Assembly (NCBI GenBank): GCA_021498125.1
Contig: JAIZWL010000001.1
Location: 124,001 to 188,000, forward strand
Direction: 5' to 3'
Length of the DNA: 64,000 nucleotides
DNA from: Candidatus Thorarchaeota archaeon
GTDB taxonomy: Archaea > Asgardarchaeota > Thorarchaeia > Thorarchaeales > Thorarchaeaceae
Position numbers and translations under genes: made by a program. How positions within the stretch are numbered: position 1 is the stretch's first letter; every line of letters begins with the position of its first letter. The notes below the pieces were generated by a model. The model saw only the letters and a list, made by a program, of their open reading frames with translations. It was not told where the DNA came from and ran no database searches. Of the stretch, positions 61,878-64,000 are shown piece after piece.

Positions 61878-62408
61878 ATGACCAAGGCGAATGAAATAGA
61901 ACCGGCCGAAGAAATCATTGAGCGCATTATGAAACAATATTCTCAGGAGCCAAGAGGCTGGCATGTTCTCAATACACCGACTGGAGATCTGCTTGTCCTC
62001 GGACCACATTCTACATTTCAATTACGCCTTATTGATCTAAATCCCACTGAATTCACGGGAGTCGGCATGGAGCTACGTACTCCCCCTGAGAGTATCTCCC
62101 ATCTCAGATCCGCACCGGATTTTGGGCTGCGTGGCCTATCTAATACAGATCTTGGTAATCTGGTCAAGGCACTTCATGGTGACTCACTGGCAATGGAACA
62201 GGCACGTGATATTCTAAAGCGGGAGCCGCTCCATCCCTCCGAAGTCGAGAGTAAGAATATTGATCACATTCTAAGTGGTCCTGTCTTTACTCGTCCTGAT
62301 CTTGTAACTCTTGATTCTACTATCGCATCCATCACACACCAACTGTCAGAATCAGCTCGGGATCTCTTTCAAAAGAAGTATCCTCTGCGTAGTGGTATGT
62401 TCTATTGA
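61878..62408 (+). CDS. Hypothetical protein
   Basis: 176 residues, no known family: AEEIIERIMKQYSQEPRGWH, TGDLLVLGPHSTFQLRLIDL, FGLRGLSNTDLGNLVKALHG and C-terminal SITHQLSESARDLFQKKYPL. Soluble, mixed alpha/beta. ATG start without a strong ribosome site. It precedes tRNA-Val, which is on the opposite strand. Confidence 0.55.
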   Translation: MTKANEIEPAEEIIERIMKQYSQEPRGWHVLNTPTGDLLVLGPHSTFQLRLIDLNPTEFTGVGMELRTPPESISHLRSAPDFGLRGLSNTDLGNLVKALHGDSLAMEQARDILKREPLHPSEVESKNIDHILSGPVFTRPDLVTLDSTIASITHQLSESARDLFQKKYPLRSGMFY

Positions 62409-62451
62409 GTGAAAAAATCAATTCTCTGGCATTATAGAATGTTTCAAAAAT

Positions 62452-62558
62452 GGTGGGCCGGGCCGGATTTGTTCAGCATGAACCAGAGTTCGATGCTTTT
62501 GAACCAGCGATCCCCGCACTGTCAATGCGGGATCATAGCCGGGCTAGACCACCGGCCC
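62452..62558 (-). tRNA. tRNA-Val (GAC) with a 30-nt intron in the T-loop
   Basis: Minus strand, 107 bases; mature 77 including encoded CCA. Acceptor GGGCCGG/CCGGCCC, discriminator A; anticodon stem CCGCA/TGCGG, loop TTGACAG (anticodon GAC). T-stem GCTGG/CCGGC flank 37 bases (62468-62504); removing 30 gives TTCAAAT-type loop. The insert folds as AGCAT-C-GAAC with GTTC-ATGCT. No other intron. Confidence 0.88.
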
Positions 62559-62732
62559 AATGGATTGGCAGCCAGTAGCGGCTCGCCAAGGTCTGAAACC
62601 TGTTGCAGGATTAAAAAGTTTACTACTTGTAAACATTATTGGTCGCGATTACAACGTGAGTATGCAATTTTTCCGATGACCTTTAATAGGGGCATCTAAA
62701 GGGAACTAGTAAACGTATTTGGGGATGTAAAT

Positions 62733-63020
62733 GTGGACGAATCTCCCGTAGATGAGATGTATCGACTTGCTCCAATAGTGCAAGACTATGATGAATTTCT
62801 CTTTGGAAAGACTATCCGTGCTGCTTTAGACACCGGTATCTCCGAGATTGATATTACTGGTTGGTCCTTTGAGGCAGTGAGGACACTGTTATCGATCATA
62901 CGATACATGAACTTTCCACCTGTTCTTAAGAGTGGTGAGAAGATTCACATTTTTGTTCGTCCACCTTTTGCTGAGATGATGGATCCATTTGCTTTGCACC
63001 TTGTCAGTGATCCTTGGTGA
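62733..63020 (+). CDS. Hypothetical small protein
   Basis: A 95-residue acidic protein: MDESPVDEMYRLAPIVQDYD, EFLFGKTIRAALDTGISEID, RTLLSIIRYMNFPPVLKSGE, HIFVRPPFAEMMDPFALHLV. No family recognised; probably alpha/beta. GTG start. It converges with the dUTPase gene (two bases between stops). Confidence 0.5.
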   Translation: MDESPVDEMYRLAPIVQDYDEFLFGKTIRAALDTGISEIDITGWSFEAVRTLLSIIRYMNFPPVLKSGEKIHIFVRPPFAEMMDPFALHLVSDPW

Positions 63021-63022
63021 CT

Positions 63023-63466
63023 TTACATTCCTGTACTTCCAAATCCTCTTTCGCCTCTCTCAGTTTCAGAGAGGGTATCTGTCTCTACCATCTGAACATT
63101 CGGAACGGGTCTAATGGCAAGCTGACTGATCCTCATGCCTTTCTCGATGACGAACGGATCAGTCCCAAGATTGATCAAGATCGACTTGACCTCTCCACGA
63201 TAGCCACTGTCAATAGTTCCTGGTGAGTTGAGAACAGTTATGCCATGCTTGATTGCAAGGCCACTTCTGGGTCGGACTTCTCCCTCATACCCCTCAGGAA
63301 TCTCAATACTGATTCCTGTTGGAACTGCAAATCGCTCTCCTGGCTGCAGTGTATATTCAACTGACGAATAGAGATCAAAGGCAACATCCCCTGCTCTCGC
63401 TCTTGTCGGCACCTTTGCATCGGGGTGTATCAATTTGACCTTGACTGTGATCTGGTCTTTCTTCAT
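63023..63466 (-). CDS. dut: Trimeric dUTPase
   Basis: Hydrolyses dUTP to keep uracil out of DNA. 147 residues with all five motifs: I AGDVAFDLYSS, II VRPRSGLAIKHG, III NSPGTIDSGYRGEVK, IV-like KGMRISQLAI, V ERGERGFGSTG. ATG start. Works alongside the uracil-DNA glycosylase at 620. The homotrimeric type is widespread in bacteria and archaea. Confidence 0.95.
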   Translation of the reverse strand: MKKDQITVKVKLIHPDAKVPTRARAGDVAFDLYSSVEYTLQPGERFAVPTGISIEIPEGYEGEVRPRSGLAIKHGITVLNSPGTIDSGYRGEVKSILINLGTDPFVIEKGMRISQLAIRPVPNVQMVETDTLSETERGERGFGSTGM

Positions 63467-63517
63467 GCAGATTGCCTCATTGAGAATCGTTCCAATGCCA
63501 TAAATATCTCTGGTGGC

Positions 63518-63570
63518 CGCAAACCTTATATATCACATACTACTGTATGATATACAGTATAATGCATTAT
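63518..63570 (+). promoter_or_regulatory. PadR promoter with palindromic operator
   Basis: A BRE/TATA-like CGCAAACCTTATATA (63518-63533) is followed about eight bases later by TACTGTAT-GAT-ATACAGTA (63541-63559), a perfect palindrome, and by ATAATGCATTAT (63559-63570), another. These would cover the transcription start of the PadR gene, so autoregulation is likely. Confidence 0.6.
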
Positions 63571-63606
63571 ATACTACAGAATAACGCATAGCAAGGTCTG
63601 TTAACA

Positions 63607-63966
63607 ATGTCGAAACACGTACAGGATGAGATTGTGCGATGGACTAAGGAGATTAAGCGAGGAGCTGTCACCTTGGCAATAATGGCACTATTGGCTCGTA
63701 GCAGAGCGTATGGCTATGAGCTTGTGAAGAGTCTTGGCGAAAAGGCACCTTTTCTTGCGCTTGAGCAGGGGACGGTGTATCCATTATTGCGACGCATGGA
63801 GAAAAGAGATCTTTTGAATGCAGAATGGGACTACGATGATCCGGCCAAACCTAAGAAATACTATACACTAACGGATGATGGCCGTGCTGCTTTAAGTGAA
63901 ATGTGTCGAATTTGGTCTGAGATGTCCGAGGGGATGGCAGCCGTCATTGAGGAGGTGTCAACATGA
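63607..63966 (+). CDS. PadR-family transcriptional regulator
   Basis: 119 residues: KRGAVTLAIMALLARSRAYG (helix), YELVKSLGEKAPFLALEQGT, VYPLLRRMEKRDLLNAEWDY with the winged-helix recognition segment, and YTLTDDGRAALSEMCRIWSE helix for dimerisation. PadR proteins repress nearby genes and respond to phenolics, drugs or stress. ATG start. The stop overlaps the start of the next gene (ATGA), so the downstream gene is its partner. Confidence 0.9.
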   Translation: MSKHVQDEIVRWTKEIKRGAVTLAIMALLARSRAYGYELVKSLGEKAPFLALEQGTVYPLLRRMEKRDLLNAEWDYDDPAKPKKYYTLTDDGRAALSEMCRIWSEMSEGMAAVIEEVST

Positions 63967-64000
63967 ATAACAACAGAGCAATGAAGGCAATCGATGATTA
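63963..64000 (+). CDS. Gene downstream of PadR (3' end outside window)
   Basis: Only MNNNRAMKAIDDY is visible. ATG overlaps the PadR stop by three bases of ATGA. In PadR operons this place is often taken by a membrane protein or a DUF1700/HAAS-type protein starting with a similar helical leader; the short fragment does not allow more. Confidence 0.6.
   Translation, partial: MNNNRAMKAIDD

Noticed and set aside
39700-62558. Idea that the T-loop inserts are pseudogene damage
   Set aside because: Four separate tRNAs have inserts of 29-30 bases at the same position; all other stems and encoded CCA are intact, so introns explain them better.
62409-62699. Plus-strand 96-codon ORF after the 61878 gene
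   Set aside because: It runs through the tRNA-Val gene on the other strand and reads low-quality protein sequence.

Overview
The window is chromosomal DNA from an archaeon, most likely an Asgard archaeon close to the Thorarchaeia (an inference). The archaeal signature is unambiguous: archaeal ribosomal proteins (uL1, uL10/P0, uL11, P1, eL18a/LX, eL31, eL39, eS19), aIF1A, aIF2beta, aIF6, aEF1B, NMD3, RIO1, Dim2, Nep1, RNase P Rpp21, topoisomerase VI, FEN1, Hef, Cdc48, prefoldin alpha, FtsY, SecE and Spt5. The Asgard placement rests mainly on a full-length ribophorin I-like protein (an oligosaccharyltransferase subunit otherwise typical of eukaryotes), supported by a eukaryote-type topoisomerase IB and an RPA32-like protein. 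Coding density is high and genes sit in short operons with clear Shine-Dalgarno sites and several TTG/GTG starts. I saw no CRISPR array, insertion sequence, prophage or rRNA.

Layout. 1-3244: V-type ATPase A (5' end cut off) and B subunits, separated by a type-4 uracil-DNA glycosylase and a small membrane protein. 3333-6589 (minus): DUF2095-like protein, radical SAM protein, bifunctional sugar-1-phosphate nucleotidylyltransferase. 6679-7867: palindrome and two winged-helix regulators. 7872-15345: Hef, PRC-barrel protein, deoxyribose-phosphate aldolase, PUA/PAPS-reductase-like/ferredoxin protein, GT87-like membrane protein, RibL-like FAD synthase. 15335-18490 (minus): winged-helix protein, Cdc48, aEF1B, zinc ribbon. 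18644-27363: replication, translation and ribosome-biogenesis genes (FEN1, RPA32-like, aIF2beta, DUF424, DUF134, NMD3, aIF1A, RIO1, Dim2, TopoVI B and A). 27360-31539: a divergent pair, an Alg7/MraY-like GlcNAc-1-phosphate transferase and a DOMON-FKBP-ribophorin I fusion, sharing a perfect inverted repeat as twin promoters. 31659-42592: HD protein, Trm112, glycine decarboxylase P subunits, MoaD-like protein, eMtaB, oxidoreductase, ThiL-like kinase, radical SAM-HhH protein and four tRNAs. 42916-47822 (minus): P1, P0, L1, L11, small ORF, Spt5, SecE, FtsZ. 47906-54325 (minus): PfkB kinase, ArgF, FtsY, prefoldin, L18a, aIF6, L31e, L39e, PDCD5, S19e, CRM protein, Rpp21. 54408-64000: Nep1, TopoIB, acyltransferase, OPRT, several unknown proteins, dUTPase, PadR regulator and three more tRNAs.

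Most notable: (1) the ribophorin I-like protein is fused to N-terminal DOMON and FKBP domains and is divergently paired with the enzyme that would start lipid-linked glycan synthesis, suggesting a compact N-glycosylation locus; (2) five of seven tRNA genes carry introns (seven in total), four of them in the T-loop at nearly constant length (29-30 nt), one in a D-loop; (3) Spt5 has a zinc finger inserted in its NGN domain; (4) aIF6 has no ATG/GTG/TTG able to give its conserved N-terminus and seems to start at ACG; (5) topoisomerase IB has a linker of about 200 residues; (6) there are at least two unlisted small genes with good translation signals. All functional statements come from reading the sequence; no database search was run.
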